Shown one piece after another: positions 1 to 8,378 of a stretch of 20,207 nucleotides of DNA (position 1 is its first letter; the number at the start of each line of letters is the position of its first letter). Location of the stretch: assembly GCA_965370495.1 (NCBI GenBank), contig CBDUUV010000041.1:1-20207 (forward strand). The letters are read 5' to 3'. The notes under the pieces are model-generated. The model was not told the DNA's origin and made no database searches. It worked only from the letters and a program-made list of their open reading frames with translations. Made by a program: the position numbers and the translations under genes. This stretch comes from Krumholzibacterium sp965370495. Its GTDB lineage: Bacteria > Krumholzibacteriota > Krumholzibacteriia > Krumholzibacteriales > Krumholzibacteriaceae.

Positions 1-318
1 AAAAAAGTTTAAATAAACCGAGAGATAACCCGGGCACTTCCGGAGATGAGTTTTTTAAGAGGGGTTGGCCAAGAAAATTCATGCATTTCAAGAGATAGGT
101 TTTTGAGGAAGGGGATTGACATAGAACCCCCTGGCTTGCCCGGGGATGTGTCGAAAAAAGGCATGAAAAATGGGGGGGCCACCTTGCCCATCCCTGTTCC
201 CGGAATTTCCCAGAATTTCAACAGAATTCGCTTCATTCGAGTCATCAAATGTGCTATAATAACACGGTTAAACCGGTATTATTGAAATACAAGGTGCCTT
301 AGGCTTACATCATAAGTT
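1..318. other. Non-coding leader upstream of the C25 peptidase
   Basis: I see no convincing gene here. The two short open frames on opposite strands (about 79 codons each) overlap each other and resemble no protein I know. The stretch holds a weak C4/G4 inverted repeat (127-130 with 142-145), a run of seven G (172-178), and the promoter described separately at 232-260. It may also contain the 3' end and terminator of a gene to the left of the window, but nothing shows this directly. Confidence 0.6.
232..260 (+). promoter_or_regulatory. Extended -10 promoter for the C25 peptidase gene
   Basis: TATAAT at 255-260 is a perfect -10 hexamer, preceded by TG at 252-253 (the TGn extended -10). The -35 candidate TTCATT (232-237), at 17 bases spacing, matches only in part, as is usual for extended -10 promoters. 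A short palindrome, CGGTT-A-AACCG (265-275), lies just downstream at the expected transcription start and might be an operator, though 11 bases can arise by chance. The leader would be about 50 bases. Confidence 0.55.
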
Positions 319-3300
319 GTGGAAATGTCATCAAGGCTGGCTTCGCTTTTCCTTGCGATTCTTTTTCTCGCCACTGATGCAAGGTCGGGCATTATCGAAA
401 AAACAATCAATTTCGAGCAACCGTTATTGGAAAATTCGGGGATCGGTCTGCTTATCAGTGTCAAAGGTTGCCGAACCATCGGTCATCCCGGTGAACCTAT
501 GGTACCGGTATACCCCGCACGCTTTCTTCTTCCTCCCAACGAGATCATATCAAAGGTCACAATCGTTCCGTTGGATACAGTCAACATTGCGAATACTCGT
601 ACAATTGTTGCCATGCCACATCAATACCCTCTCGGGACTACTCGGATCCTGGGCGAAAAACGAAACGACGCAATCTACAGATCAACCTCTCACTATCCGA
701 AAACATCCGGCATTCTGGCTTCGGAACAGATATCCTCCGGGATGAATCTCGCTTTTGTAAATATCTATCCCTGCAGAATCATTCCCTCAACTGGCTCGAT
801 CACCTTTGCTTCGGCCGTACATATCACGATCGAGACAAAACCATCCGGCAGGCCATATTCGCGCCTGATAAGGGCCAGGCACGCGAAAAATTTTTCCGGG
901 ATCAATACCGGTATAGAAAACCCGGAAATCATTGAGAAATTCATCTCCTCATCATCCTCTCCAGGTGATCCAGGCGATGGATTCGAAACCATCCCTTATA
1001 TCATTATAACAAGTACAGATCTCGCTTCAAGTTTCGAGCCCCTGGCTCAATTGAAAAAGACATCAGGGCTTAATACCGAAATAGTAACAACTGACTGGAT
1101 ATCCTCCAATTTCTCAGGTGAAGATATTCAGGCGCGGATCAGGAACTTCATAATCCACGCATGGAATGAATGGCAGGCTGAGTTCATCCTTCTCGGCGGT
1201 GATGAAGAGATCATTCCTCACAGGTCCATGTATGTCAAAGTCGGCTCCGAGATTGAACCTGATATAGCATCTGATCTGTATTACGCGGCACTCGATGGCA
1301 ACTGGAACTCGGATGGCGACGCGTACTTCGGTGAACCTGGAGAAGAAGACCTCATCCCTGAAGTCTGTGTTGGAAGACTCCCCGCGGACACACCGGAACA
1401 CGTGGCAAACTTCATTTCTAAACTGACAATCTATTCTGTCTCCCCTCCTGCCGACAAATGTACAACAGCCCTGATGCTCGGCGAACTTCTCTGGGATGAT
1501 GTCGTAACGACATGGGGAGCCGATTCAAAGGACGAGATTCTGTATGGATCGAGTAATTTTGGATTTACGACAACAGGAATACCTGAATCATTCGACAGTT
1601 ATACACTCTATGACCGGGACCTTGGGTCCTGGAACAAGAACGAACTGCTTGCATACCTTAACAACGGCATCAACCTGGTCAACCATCTAGGCCACTCGAA
1701 CCTGCACTCCGTGATGAGGCTGCCGATATGGGACATTCCGCTACTCGAGAACAGTGGCCCTGACAAGCTTCCTTTCATCTGCTACTCGCAGGGATGTTAT
1801 CCCGCTTCTTTTGATAACCGGGATGATGCGGGAACTATTCTTGCGGATGACGCGATCGGCGAACAACTTGTTACAGGTCCTGCCGGCGCCGTAGCTTTCA
1901 TAGGAAATACAAGACTTGGATGGAGTTCGCCAGGCACAACCAGCGGCGTAGCACAATATTTCGACCGGCAGTTCTTCGATGCGATGTTCGGGGAAGGTTT
2001 TCAGACACTCGGCGAGATCTTTGACGATTCAAGGATCGATAACATCTCCTATATCTCTTATGCGGCGATCAGGTATACCATGTACGAGATGTGCCTCCTT
2101 GGAGATCCTGCCATGAACGTCTGGACCGACACTCCAGCTGAACTTTCAGTCGAACATGACAATATCGTATTTGCCGAAGATGGGCTTTTCCGCGCGGAAG
2201 TAACAAACCAGGGGATTCCTGTAAATGGCGCAAGGGTATCCCTGCTCAGCGAAGACCTTGATAGTTACTATACTACCTTTACAAACACTTCAGGGGTAGC
2301 CTACCTCAAGACCACACCCGATTCTGCAGGTGTTGCCATTCTGTCTGTCACCGCATCGAACTATTACGTATACACCGATACAATCCCCGTGGTTTTTTCC
2401 TCTGAATCACATCTGTCACTGCTGCATTTTATCCTCGATGACGACTCCATCGGTATCAGTAACGGGGATGGCGATGGTATCATTGAATGCGGTGAGATCG
2501 TAGAACTTTTCATTGCCGTCAAGAACGATGGATCATCTACAGCCTTTGACGCAAAAATCGTTCTTTCTTGTGATGACCCTTATATCTACCTGTCGACCGA
2601 TACATTCCTTATCGGTGACATGCCGCAGCGAGCCCTGATATTTATTGAAAATGAAATATCTATCGGACTCGGCCAAAATATCCCGAACGGGCACTCGTTT
2701 CACCTCGACATGAATATTCTCGCCAGCGGGCTGCAATGGAATTCATCTTACGAATTTATTGTAAGCGCTCCTGGAATCACATTGCAATCATGGGCATTGA
2801 CCGATACGCTTCACGGCGATGGCGACGGGTGCCTTGAGGCATGGGAATACCTTGGCCTTAGCACTACATGGATCAATAATGGAAACACCGACATTATTGC
2901 GCCGGTGCTGACCCTTTCATGTCCCGCGGGAGACTGGAGCCGTGTAATAAAAAAATCTGAATGCCTTCCTGACATCCCGGTCGGAAACTCTGTTGATTCC
3001 GAAGGTATACTCGAGATATTCGTCAGGGAACTGACTCCACCTTTCTCGGATATCACTCTTTATCTGCGACTTGAAGCTGAGAATATCCCGGCGTGGATCT
3101 GCACTCTTACGACCACCACATGCGGATCCGGAATATCTGACCATGTTACCGGTGAGATTCCATGGAAGCACTCGGCTATTACAGGATATGACGGATGGCA
3201 TATCAGTACTGAACAGTCTGTATCATCTCCCTCGAGCTGGAAATGCGGAAGCCACGACGGTTCAATTTATCCCAACATGATGGATGCAGCCCTGGTGACA

Positions 3301-3978
3301 CCCCCCCTCTGTCTGTATGAAAACTCCATCCTTACTTTCCAGCACCGGATGGAAGCGGAAGCGACGACGGTATATCCATACTGGGCCCAGGATGCCGGTG
3401 TTGTAGAAATCTCCAGCGATGGTGGCGAAACCTGGACGATAATCAACCCGACAGTCAATTATCCATGCAGGGCGAGTGCAACAAACACAATCTTTCTGTC
3501 GCCTTACCAGCGATGTTATTCAGGGAATATAGACTGGAAAACCGAGACTTTTAATCTTTCAGCCTGGCACGGACCGGTTTTACTGAGATTCCATTTCGCG
3601 ACAAATGAACAATACGCGTACTCGGGATGGTTTATCGACGATATACAGATATCAACGGAACAACTGACGGATGTAGATGATAATATTCCGCCGGTTGCGA
3701 ACATCAATGCACTTCATTCCATATATCCCAACCCGTTCAATCCGTCGACGACCATAAAATATGAAGTGGCCGGTCGTTCAAACGTCGCAATGACCATATA
3801 CGATGTCACTGGCAGACATATCCGTACCTTATTGAACGAGGCCCACGAGAAAGGCCTCTATGATATCACCTGGAACGGCAGGGACAACAAAGGCTCTACC
3901 GTATCGAGCGGTGTCTATTTCTGCAGGATAAGGATAGGAATATATACCGCCACAAAACGCCTTGTCCTGCTTCGATAG
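319..3978 (+). CDS. Secreted gingipain-like C25 cysteine peptidase with FlgD-type sorting tail
   Basis: A large secreted peptidase of 1219 residues. Residues 1-24 form a signal peptide (hydrophobic LASLFLAILFLA). Residues of about 25-210 look like a C25 propeptide (GEPMVPVYPARFLLPP). The catalytic domain runs from about 225 (IPYIIITS) to 640. The His-Cys pair is visible as His459 in NHLGHSN and Cys493 in ICYSQGCYPASF, the arrangement of gingipains. Two calcium-type loops, NGDGDG (715) and HGDGDG (832), start beta-sandwich repeats. A sandwich domain with DGGETW and GWFIDD follows. Residues 1132-1219 (YPNPFNPSTT...SSGVYFCRI) form the FlgD-like/type IX-style C-terminal signal, so export to the cell surface or medium is expected. 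The start is GTG at 319; ATG at 325, two codons in, is equally plausible, and neither has a strong ribosome binding site. Numbers count from 319. It is monocistronic and converges on the carbonic anhydrase gene. The natural substrate is unknown. Confidence 0.9.
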   Translation: MEMSSRLASLFLAILFLATDARSGIIEKTINFEQPLLENSGIGLLISVKGCRTIGHPGEPMVPVYPARFLLPPNEIISKVTIVPLDTVNIANTRTIVAMPHQYPLGTTRILGEKRNDAIYRSTSHYPKTSGILASEQISSGMNLAFVNIYPCRIIPSTGSITFASAVHITIETKPSGRPYSRLIRARHAKNFSGINTGIENPEIIEKFISSSSSPGDPGDGFETIPYIIITSTDLASSFEPLAQLKKTSGLNTEIVTTDWISSNFSGEDIQARIRNFIIHAWNEWQAEFILLGGDEEIIPHRSMYVKVGSEIEPDIASDLYYAALDGNWNSDGDAYFGEPGEEDLIPEVCVGRLPADTPEHVANFISKLTIYSVSPPADKCTTALMLGELLWDDVVTTWGADSKDEILYGSSNFGFTTTGIPESFDSYTLYDRDLGSWNKNELLAYLNNGINLVNHLGHSNLHSVMRLPIWDIPLLENSGPDKLPFICYSQGCYPASFDNRDDAGTILADDAIGEQLVTGPAGAVAFIGNTRLGWSSPGTTSGVAQYFDRQFFDAMFGEGFQTLGEIFDDSRIDNISYISYAAIRYTMYEMCLLGDPAMNVWTDTPAELSVEHDNIVFAEDGLFRAEVTNQGIPVNGARVSLLSEDLDSYYTTFTNTSGVAYLKTTPDSAGVAILSVTASNYYVYTDTIPVVFSSESHLSLLHFILDDDSIGISNGDGDGIIECGEIVELFIAVKNDGSSTAFDAKIVLSCDDPYIYLSTDTFLIGDMPQRALIFIENEISIGLGQNIPNGHSFHLDMNILASGLQWNSSYEFIVSAPGITLQSWALTDTLHGDGDGCLEAWEYLGLSTTWINNGNTDIIAPVLTLSCPAGDWSRVIKKSECLPDIPVGNSVDSEGILEIFVRELTPPFSDITLYLRLEAENIPAWICTLTTTTCGSGISDHVTGEIPWKHSAITGYDGWHISTEQSVSSPSSWKCGSHDGSIYPNMMDAALVTPPLCLYENSILTFQHRMEAEATTVYPYWAQDAGVVEISSDGGETWTIINPTVNYPCRASATNTIFLSPYQRCYSGNIDWKTETFNLSAWHGPVLLRFHFATNEQYAYSGWFIDDIQISTEQLTDVDDNIPPVANINALHSIYPNPFNPSTTIKYEVAGRSNVAMTIYDVTGRHIRTLLNEAHEKGLYDITWNGRDNKGSTVSSGVYFCRIRIGIYTATKRLVLLR

Positions 3979-4016
3979 ACCTCCAGGACATCAACCAGCA
4001 GACCCGATGAGTACCA

Positions 4017-4045
4017 ATCGGCAAGCCCGACGGGCATCAACCGAT
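4017..4045. terminator. Possible bidirectional hairpin between convergent genes
   Basis: The segment can fold as ATCGG (4017-4021) with CCGAT (4041-4045), enclosing GCCC (4025-4028) with GGGC (4032-4035). It sits in the 58-base gap between the convergent peptidase and carbonic anhydrase genes and overlaps the last codons of the latter. There is no T-run on either side, so an intrinsic terminator is only a weak reading. Confidence 0.25.
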
Positions 4046-4603
4046 AACCTCTACCTTCCCCGAGGAAAGATCGTAATGCGCTCCCACAACAAGCAATTTT
4101 CCGTCATCGACAAGCCCGCGGAGAACAGGCTCCATCTTTTTCAGCTCACCTGTAACATGTTCAACATTAACATCGACAAACATATCGGCATCTACGTATT
4201 CGGATTTTTTTATCAACGGTCTTATCGCATTGATAAAACTTCCGGTATGCCCCTCGGGTTCGCCTTCTGAAAAGGCGGCATTTACTGCCCCGCAATTGTT
4301 ATGGCCCAGGACCATGATCAGCGGTACCGAGAGATGGGCAGCGGCATATTCAATACTGCCAGTCACCAGGTCATCAAGTACATTCCCCGCGACACGAACG
4401 ACAAAGAGGTCCCCTATCCCCTGGTCGAATACTATCTCCGGCGGGACCCGCGAATCAGCACAGGACAGTATTATCGCAAATGGATCCTGCCCCGGGACAG
4501 TTTCTTCACGTCTCGCGGCTCCCCGTCCGGCCCCCTCAGGCTCCCCCGCAGCAAAACGCGCATTCCCATCCATCAACCGTTTTAATGCCTGTTGTCCATC
4601 CAT
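4037..4603 (-). CDS. Beta-class carbonic anhydrase
   Basis: Zinc enzyme interconverting CO2 and bicarbonate in the cytoplasm, 188 residues, within the family's usual length. The zinc and catalytic residues are visible: Cys48, Asp50 and Arg52 in CADSR, and His101 with Cys104 in GHNNCG. The first part (QALKRLMDGNARFAAG) is the usual beta-CA N-terminal helix. The start ATG (4601-4603) is preceded by GGGAAAGGAA about ten bases upstream. It is last in a minus-strand run behind the patatin-like gene (gap 34 bases), so co-transcription with yigZ, rhomboid and patatin is likely. No functional link to those lipid or membrane proteins is evident. Sequence motifs leave little doubt about the family; the physiological role (bicarbonate supply or pH) is inference. 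Confidence 0.93.
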   Translation of the reverse strand: MDGQQALKRLMDGNARFAAGEPEGAGRGAARREETVPGQDPFAIILSCADSRVPPEIVFDQGIGDLFVVRVAGNVLDDLVTGSIEYAAAHLSVPLIMVLGHNNCGAVNAAFSEGEPEGHTGSFINAIRPLIKKSEYVDADMFVDVNVEHVTGELKKMEPVLRGLVDDGKLLVVGAHYDLSSGKVEVIG

Positions 4604-4637
4604 GTGAATAGATTCCTTTCCCGGCAGATTTCCATTG

Positions 4638-5561
4638 TCAGTTATCCAGAAATTCCAGGAGCTCTGCCCCGATCGACACCATCTCTCTATACCCGGCTTC
4701 GATTATCTCATCCGCCCTGTCAAAATCAAAATCCTGAAAACCGCCGACCTTCGGCCTGACCATGAAATGCGGACCTGCCTTGAGCCTCTCAAACGATAAC
4801 AGCCTCGATGAAACTATCGCGAGGCTATCAGTAAATACATCGATCAGGTTCCTTCTCCGCCGTTTCTTTTTTTCTTCGTCTCGCGATTTCAACAATGGAC
4901 CGATCGAAGACAATATCGGTGCTTTTCCCACGCTCTCCCGGACCCACTCGTCTACCTTGTCCAACATCGGGATGTGCCTGGGTTCATGCGATTCCCTCTC
5001 GGTAAAGACGGCACGGCAGGCATTGATACCGATCACACGTTCCGCCCCCAGCTCAACCACCAGGTCCAGGGGAACGGGATTGACCAGCCCTCCATCTACC
5101 AGGTTCCTTCCCATTACATTTACGGGTGGAAAAACGCCCGGAATACTGGCCGAGGCGCTTATAGCATCGACCAGGTCTCCGCTTTTGAAAACAAACTCAA
5201 GCCCCGAATCGATATCGGATGCTACGCAGGCAAACGGGATCGGCAGGTCTTCTATCTTTTTTCTGCCGAAATCCTTTCTAAGGCCGGCTTCTATTTTTCC
5301 CCATTCGAATATGTTCTTTCCTGCAACGGAGAACCTCATGTACTTCAGGAGATCCTTCCAGTTCAGCTCCAGAGCGATCTCCTTCATATGCTCTGGCGAA
5401 TATCCCGCAGCGGCTGCCGCCCCAATGAGGGCACCCATCGATGTACCGGCGATACACGAAATTTCTATACCCTGTTCCTTCAACCAGAGAAGTGCGCCTA
5501 TTCCGCATAGCCCGCGGGCACCTCCGGATCCCAGCGCCAGTCCGATCCTGTTCTTCATCAT
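4638..5561 (-). CDS. Patatin-like phospholipase (RssA/NTE type)
   Basis: Ser-Asp dyad acyl hydrolase of 307 residues. The oxyanion loop GSGGARG is at 11-17, the nucleophile elbow GTSMG has Ser41, and the catalytic Asp156 lies in VDGGLVNPVP. This is the layout of the short bacterial patatins, which cleave acyl chains from phospholipids or lysophospholipids. No signal peptide is seen, so a cytoplasmic or peripheral membrane enzyme is likely. The C-terminal part (about 190-307) is charged (a KKKRRRR stretch) and could bind membranes or nucleic acid; this is a guess. The start codon overlaps the stop of the rhomboid gene as ATGA, which implies translational coupling. The exact substrate cannot be told from sequence. 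Confidence 0.9.
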   Translation of the reverse strand: MMKNRIGLALGSGGARGLCGIGALLWLKEQGIEISCIAGTSMGALIGAAAAAGYSPEHMKEIALELNWKDLLKYMRFSVAGKNIFEWGKIEAGLRKDFGRKKIEDLPIPFACVASDIDSGLEFVFKSGDLVDAISASASIPGVFPPVNVMGRNLVDGGLVNPVPLDLVVELGAERVIGINACRAVFTERESHEPRHIPMLDKVDEWVRESVGKAPILSSIGPLLKSRDEEKKKRRRRNLIDVFTDSLAIVSSRLLSFERLKAGPHFMVRPKVGGFQDFDFDRADEIIEAGYREMVSIGAELLEFLDN

Positions 5562-6235
5562 TTATCCTTGATCCTGAGAAGGCCCGGCCACTTGACTATT
5601 GTTACAAGGAATCCTGTTGTCAGCAACAGCAGGGCTGATATCAGGCCGGGATGCATTGAAAGGAGGTGCGGCTTAAGCATAACAGAGATAAGTATCCCCG
5701 CGATAGCCCCTCCAAGATGCGCCTCGTGTCCGATATTTCCAAGCCTGGCCCTGATCCCGTAGACCGATATAAGAATAAAGATTATTCCGAAAAGCCATGA
5801 TGGTATCACTACAGGCAAAAACATGACCGATATGCCCTGATACGGGAATATAATAATGCTTGAATATATGACTCCGCTCACCGCTCCGGAAGCGCCTATA
5901 GCCCGGTATTCCGGATCCCTCCTGTGGATATAAAGCGCAAGCAGGTTTCCCGCCATCAGGCTGCCGAAAAATATGACCAGATATGATATAAACCCGAATT
6001 TCCTGCCTATACTGGTACTGAACGAATACAGGGCAATCATGTTGAATGCAAGATGCCCTATGTTGGCATGAAGGAATCCGGATGTGAGCAACCTGATATA
6101 TTCCCTTCGCCCCAGAATCTTTCCCACGTGAAAAAGATACTGCTCGAAGAATATCCTGTTGCTGAAACCCTTCATCGAAAACAGGACGTTTGCTATGATT
6201 AATATTATCGTAAATGTCTCGTTTACAGATTCCAT
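5558..6235 (-). CDS. Rhomboid-family intramembrane serine protease
   Basis: Polytopic membrane protease of 225 residues, about six transmembrane segments. The catalytic Ser116 is in GASGAVSG and the catalytic His173 in GHEAHLGG. The conserved HxxxN of TM2 (His61, Asn65 in HLAFNM) is also present, so the enzyme should be active. It cleaves transmembrane substrates within the inner membrane; the substrates are unknown. The start ATG (6233-6235) has GGGAG/GGAG 4 to 9 bases upstream. It overlaps the downstream patatin-like gene by four bases and follows yigZ after 80 bases that hold a hairpin. The tight coupling to a lipid hydrolase suggests a shared membrane-maintenance role, which is inference. 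Confidence 0.92.
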   Translation of the reverse strand: MESVNETFTIILIIANVLFSMKGFSNRIFFEQYLFHVGKILGRREYIRLLTSGFLHANIGHLAFNMIALYSFSTSIGRKFGFISYLVIFFGSLMAGNLLALYIHRRDPEYRAIGASGAVSGVIYSSIIIFPYQGISVMFLPVVIPSWLFGIIFILISVYGIRARLGNIGHEAHLGGAIAGILISVMLKPHLLSMHPGLISALLLLTTGFLVTIVKWPGLLRIKDK

Positions 6236-6272
6236 CTACTCCGTCTCCCTTGTCATTCAAATGCTGCCTGGA

Positions 6273-6302
6273 GAGAGCCCGCGGTGGCCGCCCTGCGCTC
6301 TC
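6273..6302 (-). repeat. Hairpin between the yigZ-like and rhomboid genes
   Basis: GAGAGC (6273-6278) pairs with GCTCTC (6297-6302), and inside it GCGG (6281-6284) pairs with CCGC (6288-6291) around a TGG loop. It lies in the 80-base gap after the YigZ-like stop codon. There is no T-run, so it could be a weak or Rho-assisted terminator, or an RNA processing/stability element within the operon. Confidence 0.4.
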
Positions 6303-6315
6303 ATCACCTGACGCG

Positions 6316-6915
6316 CTACAACGATAAAGCACCGCTGGATATATCTTCAACAGTTTTTCTGCAGTTATCCAGCTTGGTTGCCGGAATAGTTCCTCTCATC
6401 AGGACCAGGTCGGCGAAATCCTCTTTCTCTATCCTGCCATCCGCGTTAAGGATCGCCTCCTTCACTTGCGTATGCAGTTTGTATGGAACCTCGAGCGAAA
6501 AAGCCACAGCTCGCACAAGCTTGCGGACCGGCAACCCGGCGATGAGATCCCGGGCACTGTCACCGTAAGCTTTTACCAGTCCTCCGGTACCCAGTTTCGT
6601 CCCACCGAAATACCTGACGACCATTATCAGAAGGTCAACGACCCTGCTCCCCTTGAGTACATCCATCACCGGTCTCGCGGCAGTCCCCCTGGGCTCTCTG
6701 TCATCGCTCATACCGGCGATCTCGCTCTTATCGCCTCCTACGATAAAGGCGTATACGACATGGCTGCACCCTGGATGCTCATCACGTTTCTGTCTGATGA
6801 GAATGCGCGCTTGAGCAACAGTGCTGACCGGAACAGCAAACCCGATAAATCGCGAATTCCTGATAACAGACTCGCATGTGAAGTCACCATCCGGAATATA
6901 AAGAATCTTGCTCAT
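6316..6915 (-). CDS. YigZ/IMPACT (UPF0029) family protein
   Basis: A 199-residue protein of the conserved YigZ/IMPACT family, linked in other organisms to translation regulation under stress; the molecular activity in bacteria is not settled. The family signature is clear: RNSRFIGFAVPV (20-30), GTAARPVMDVL (77-87) and VVRYFGGTKLGTGGLVKAY (99-117). The C-terminal part (about 135-199) matches the small ferredoxin-fold domain (DUF1949-like) of the family. Length is normal. The start ATG (6913-6915) is preceded by a G-rich stretch (GGGGTGAATGGGGG) rather than a textbook site. It is the first gene of the minus-strand run and diverges from pepT with a 142-base gap. Confidence 0.92.
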   Translation of the reverse strand: MSKILYIPDGDFTCESVIRNSRFIGFAVPVSTVAQARILIRQKRDEHPGCSHVVYAFIVGGDKSEIAGMSDDREPRGTAARPVMDVLKGSRVVDLLIMVVRYFGGTKLGTGGLVKAYGDSARDLIAGLPVRKLVRAVAFSLEVPYKLHTQVKEAILNADGRIEKEDFADLVLMRGTIPATKLDNCRKTVEDISSGALSL

Positions 6916-6978
6916 CGGCCCCCATTCACCCCTTTCAGAAACAAACCTATTGAACTGTCCGGTGGTTTCATACTATTT

Positions 6979-6995
6979 ATTGCTAGAGGAGCAAT
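6979..6995. repeat. Short inverted repeat in the divergent yigZ/pepT gap
   Basis: ATTGCT (6979-6984) and AGCAAT (6990-6995) form a perfect 6-base inverted repeat with a 5-base centre, in the 142-base gap between divergent genes. It could be an operator. A TTGAAC at 6950-6955 is the only -35-like hexamer nearby toward pepT, and its -10 partner (TACTAT, 15-base spacing) is poor. I do not call a promoter here. Confidence 0.25.
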
Positions 6996-7057
6996 CAAGT
7001 CTTGTTTTCGAAATGACATGGTTGAATTGATTTTCCTGATTTAACGAAAGGACCATC

Positions 7058-8296
7058 ATGACAGACGTGATCACCAGATTCCTTGAGTATATCAAGATCG
7101 ACACAAAATCGGATGAAGCATCAAAAAGCAGCCCCACGACAAAAATTCAGTTCGACCTGGCAAAAAAACTTGTCGAAGAACTCAAGGGGCTCGGCATAGA
7201 TGACGTCTCGGTGGACGAAAACTGTTACGTTATAGGAACCCTCCCCTCTAATACGGACAAAAAGATACCTGTAATAGGCTTTATAGCCCACATGGACACA
7301 AGCCCCGACATGTCCGGCACGAATGTCAACCCACAGTTCGTTGAGAATTATAATGGAAAAGATATAATCCTGAACAAGGAAAAGAATATCGTTCTGTCTC
7401 CTGATGATTTCCCCGAACTGAATTTCTATTTAGGACAGACCCTTATCACTACAGACGGAACCACGCTTCTCGGGGCAGACGACAAGGCCGGTATCGCGGA
7501 GATCATGACAGCGATCGAATACCTGTCGAACAACCCCGACATCAAACACGGGACTATCAAGATCGCGTTCACTCCCGACGAAGAGGTCGGCAAGGGAACC
7601 GATCATTTCGATGTAAAGAAATTCGGCGCGGAGTGCGCGTACACTCTCGACGGCGGCCGGATCGGTGAACTGGAATTTGAGAATTTCAACGCCGCGAAGC
7701 TGACCGTCACTGTAAAGGGACGCAACGTCCATCCCGGCTACGCGAAGAACAAAATGATCAATTCGATGTTGATAGCCATGGAATTCAACTCGATGCTCCC
7801 TGTCAACCAGACTCCATTCTATACTGAAAAGTACGAGGGCTTTTTTCACATGATTAACATCAAGGGTGAAGTGGAAGAAACTGTCCTCACATATATCGTC
7901 AGGGACCATGATATGGGGAAATTCAAGGAGAAGCAGGAACTCAGCCTGAAGATAGCCGATTATCTCAACCACAAGCACGGCAAAGACACGGTAACCGCCG
8001 AACTGACCGAACAGTATCTCAATATGCGTGAAAAGATAGAACCGGTCATGCACATAGTCGATATCGTCGAACAGGCGATGAAGGATGTTGGCGTCGAACC
8101 GAAAAAGACACCAATCAGGGGTGGTACTGACGGCTCCAAGCTTTCCTACATGGGACTGCCTACTCCAAATATATTTACAGGCGGGCATAACTATCACGGC
8201 AGATTTGAATATATACCTGTAGAATCGATGAAGAAAGCCGTCGAAGTCATCCTGAAGATCATCGAGTTGTATACGGAGAAACAGGCTGTATCCTGA
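7058..8296 (+). CDS. pepT: Peptidase T (tripeptide aminopeptidase, M20B)
   Basis: Cytoplasmic dinuclear zinc peptidase removing the N-terminal residue of tripeptides; 412 residues, the normal length. The M20 residues are all visible: His78 and Asp80 in IAHMDTSPD, bridging Asp141 in GADDKAG, catalytic Glu175 and ligand Glu176 in PDEEVGKG, Asp198 in LDGG, and His377 in TGGHNYHG. These are the E. coli PepT motifs. The start ATG has GAAAGGA with about five bases of spacing. It diverges from yigZ; selD follows after 82 bases containing a strong G/C hairpin, so pepT and selD may be separated by a terminator or share a transcript in part. No link to selenium is implied by the family. Confidence 0.95.
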   Translation: MTDVITRFLEYIKIDTKSDEASKSSPTTKIQFDLAKKLVEELKGLGIDDVSVDENCYVIGTLPSNTDKKIPVIGFIAHMDTSPDMSGTNVNPQFVENYNGKDIILNKEKNIVLSPDDFPELNFYLGQTLITTDGTTLLGADDKAGIAEIMTAIEYLSNNPDIKHGTIKIAFTPDEEVGKGTDHFDVKKFGAECAYTLDGGRIGELEFENFNAAKLTVTVKGRNVHPGYAKNKMINSMLIAMEFNSMLPVNQTPFYTEKYEGFFHMINIKGEVEETVLTYIVRDHDMGKFKEKQELSLKIADYLNHKHGKDTVTAELTEQYLNMREKIEPVMHIVDIVEQAMKDVGVEPKKTPIRGGTDGSKLSYMGLPTPNIFTGGHNYHGRFEYIPVESMKKAVEVILKIIELYTEKQAVS

Positions 8297-8309
8297 GAAC
8301 TTGAACGGA

Positions 8310-8347
8310 GGGGGGGCAATGAAATCAACCCGAAGTGATGCCCCCCC
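8310..8347 (+). terminator. G7CA/TGC7 hairpin between pepT and selD
   Basis: GGGGGGGCA (8310-8318) pairs perfectly with TGCCCCCCC (8339-8347), giving a very stable 9-bp stem with a 20-base loop. The C-run continues to eight. It starts 13 bases after the pepT stop codon and ends 18 bases before the selD ribosome binding site. No U-tract follows (GAACAATATATT), so a classical intrinsic terminator is not proven. A 3' stability structure for pepT or a leader element for selD is equally possible. Confidence 0.5.
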
Positions 8348-8365
8348 CGAACAATATATTCGAGC

Positions 8366-8370
8366 AGGAG
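8366..8370 (+). promoter_or_regulatory. Ribosome binding site that fixes the selD start
   Basis: AGGAG at 8366-8370 lies eight bases before TTG at 8379-8381, which directly follows an in-frame TAA (8376-8378). It is the best start signal in the region. The GTG at 8463, where a standard translation would begin, has no comparable site. It supports translation starting upstream of the in-frame TGA. Confidence 0.8.
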
Positions 8371-8378
8371 TACAGTAA

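Noticed and set aside
4762..5571. A 269-codon plus-strand frame
   Set aside because: Antisense to the patatin-like gene, Ser/Pro/Arg-rich, with no recognisable motif.
5673..6350. A 225-codon minus-strand frame
   Set aside because: Overlaps the rhomboid gene in another frame on the same strand; the rhomboid catalytic motifs decide the true frame.
6950..6976. Promoter for pepT (TTGAAC with TACTAT)
   Set aside because: The spacing is only 15 bases and the -10 is poor, so it is not called.
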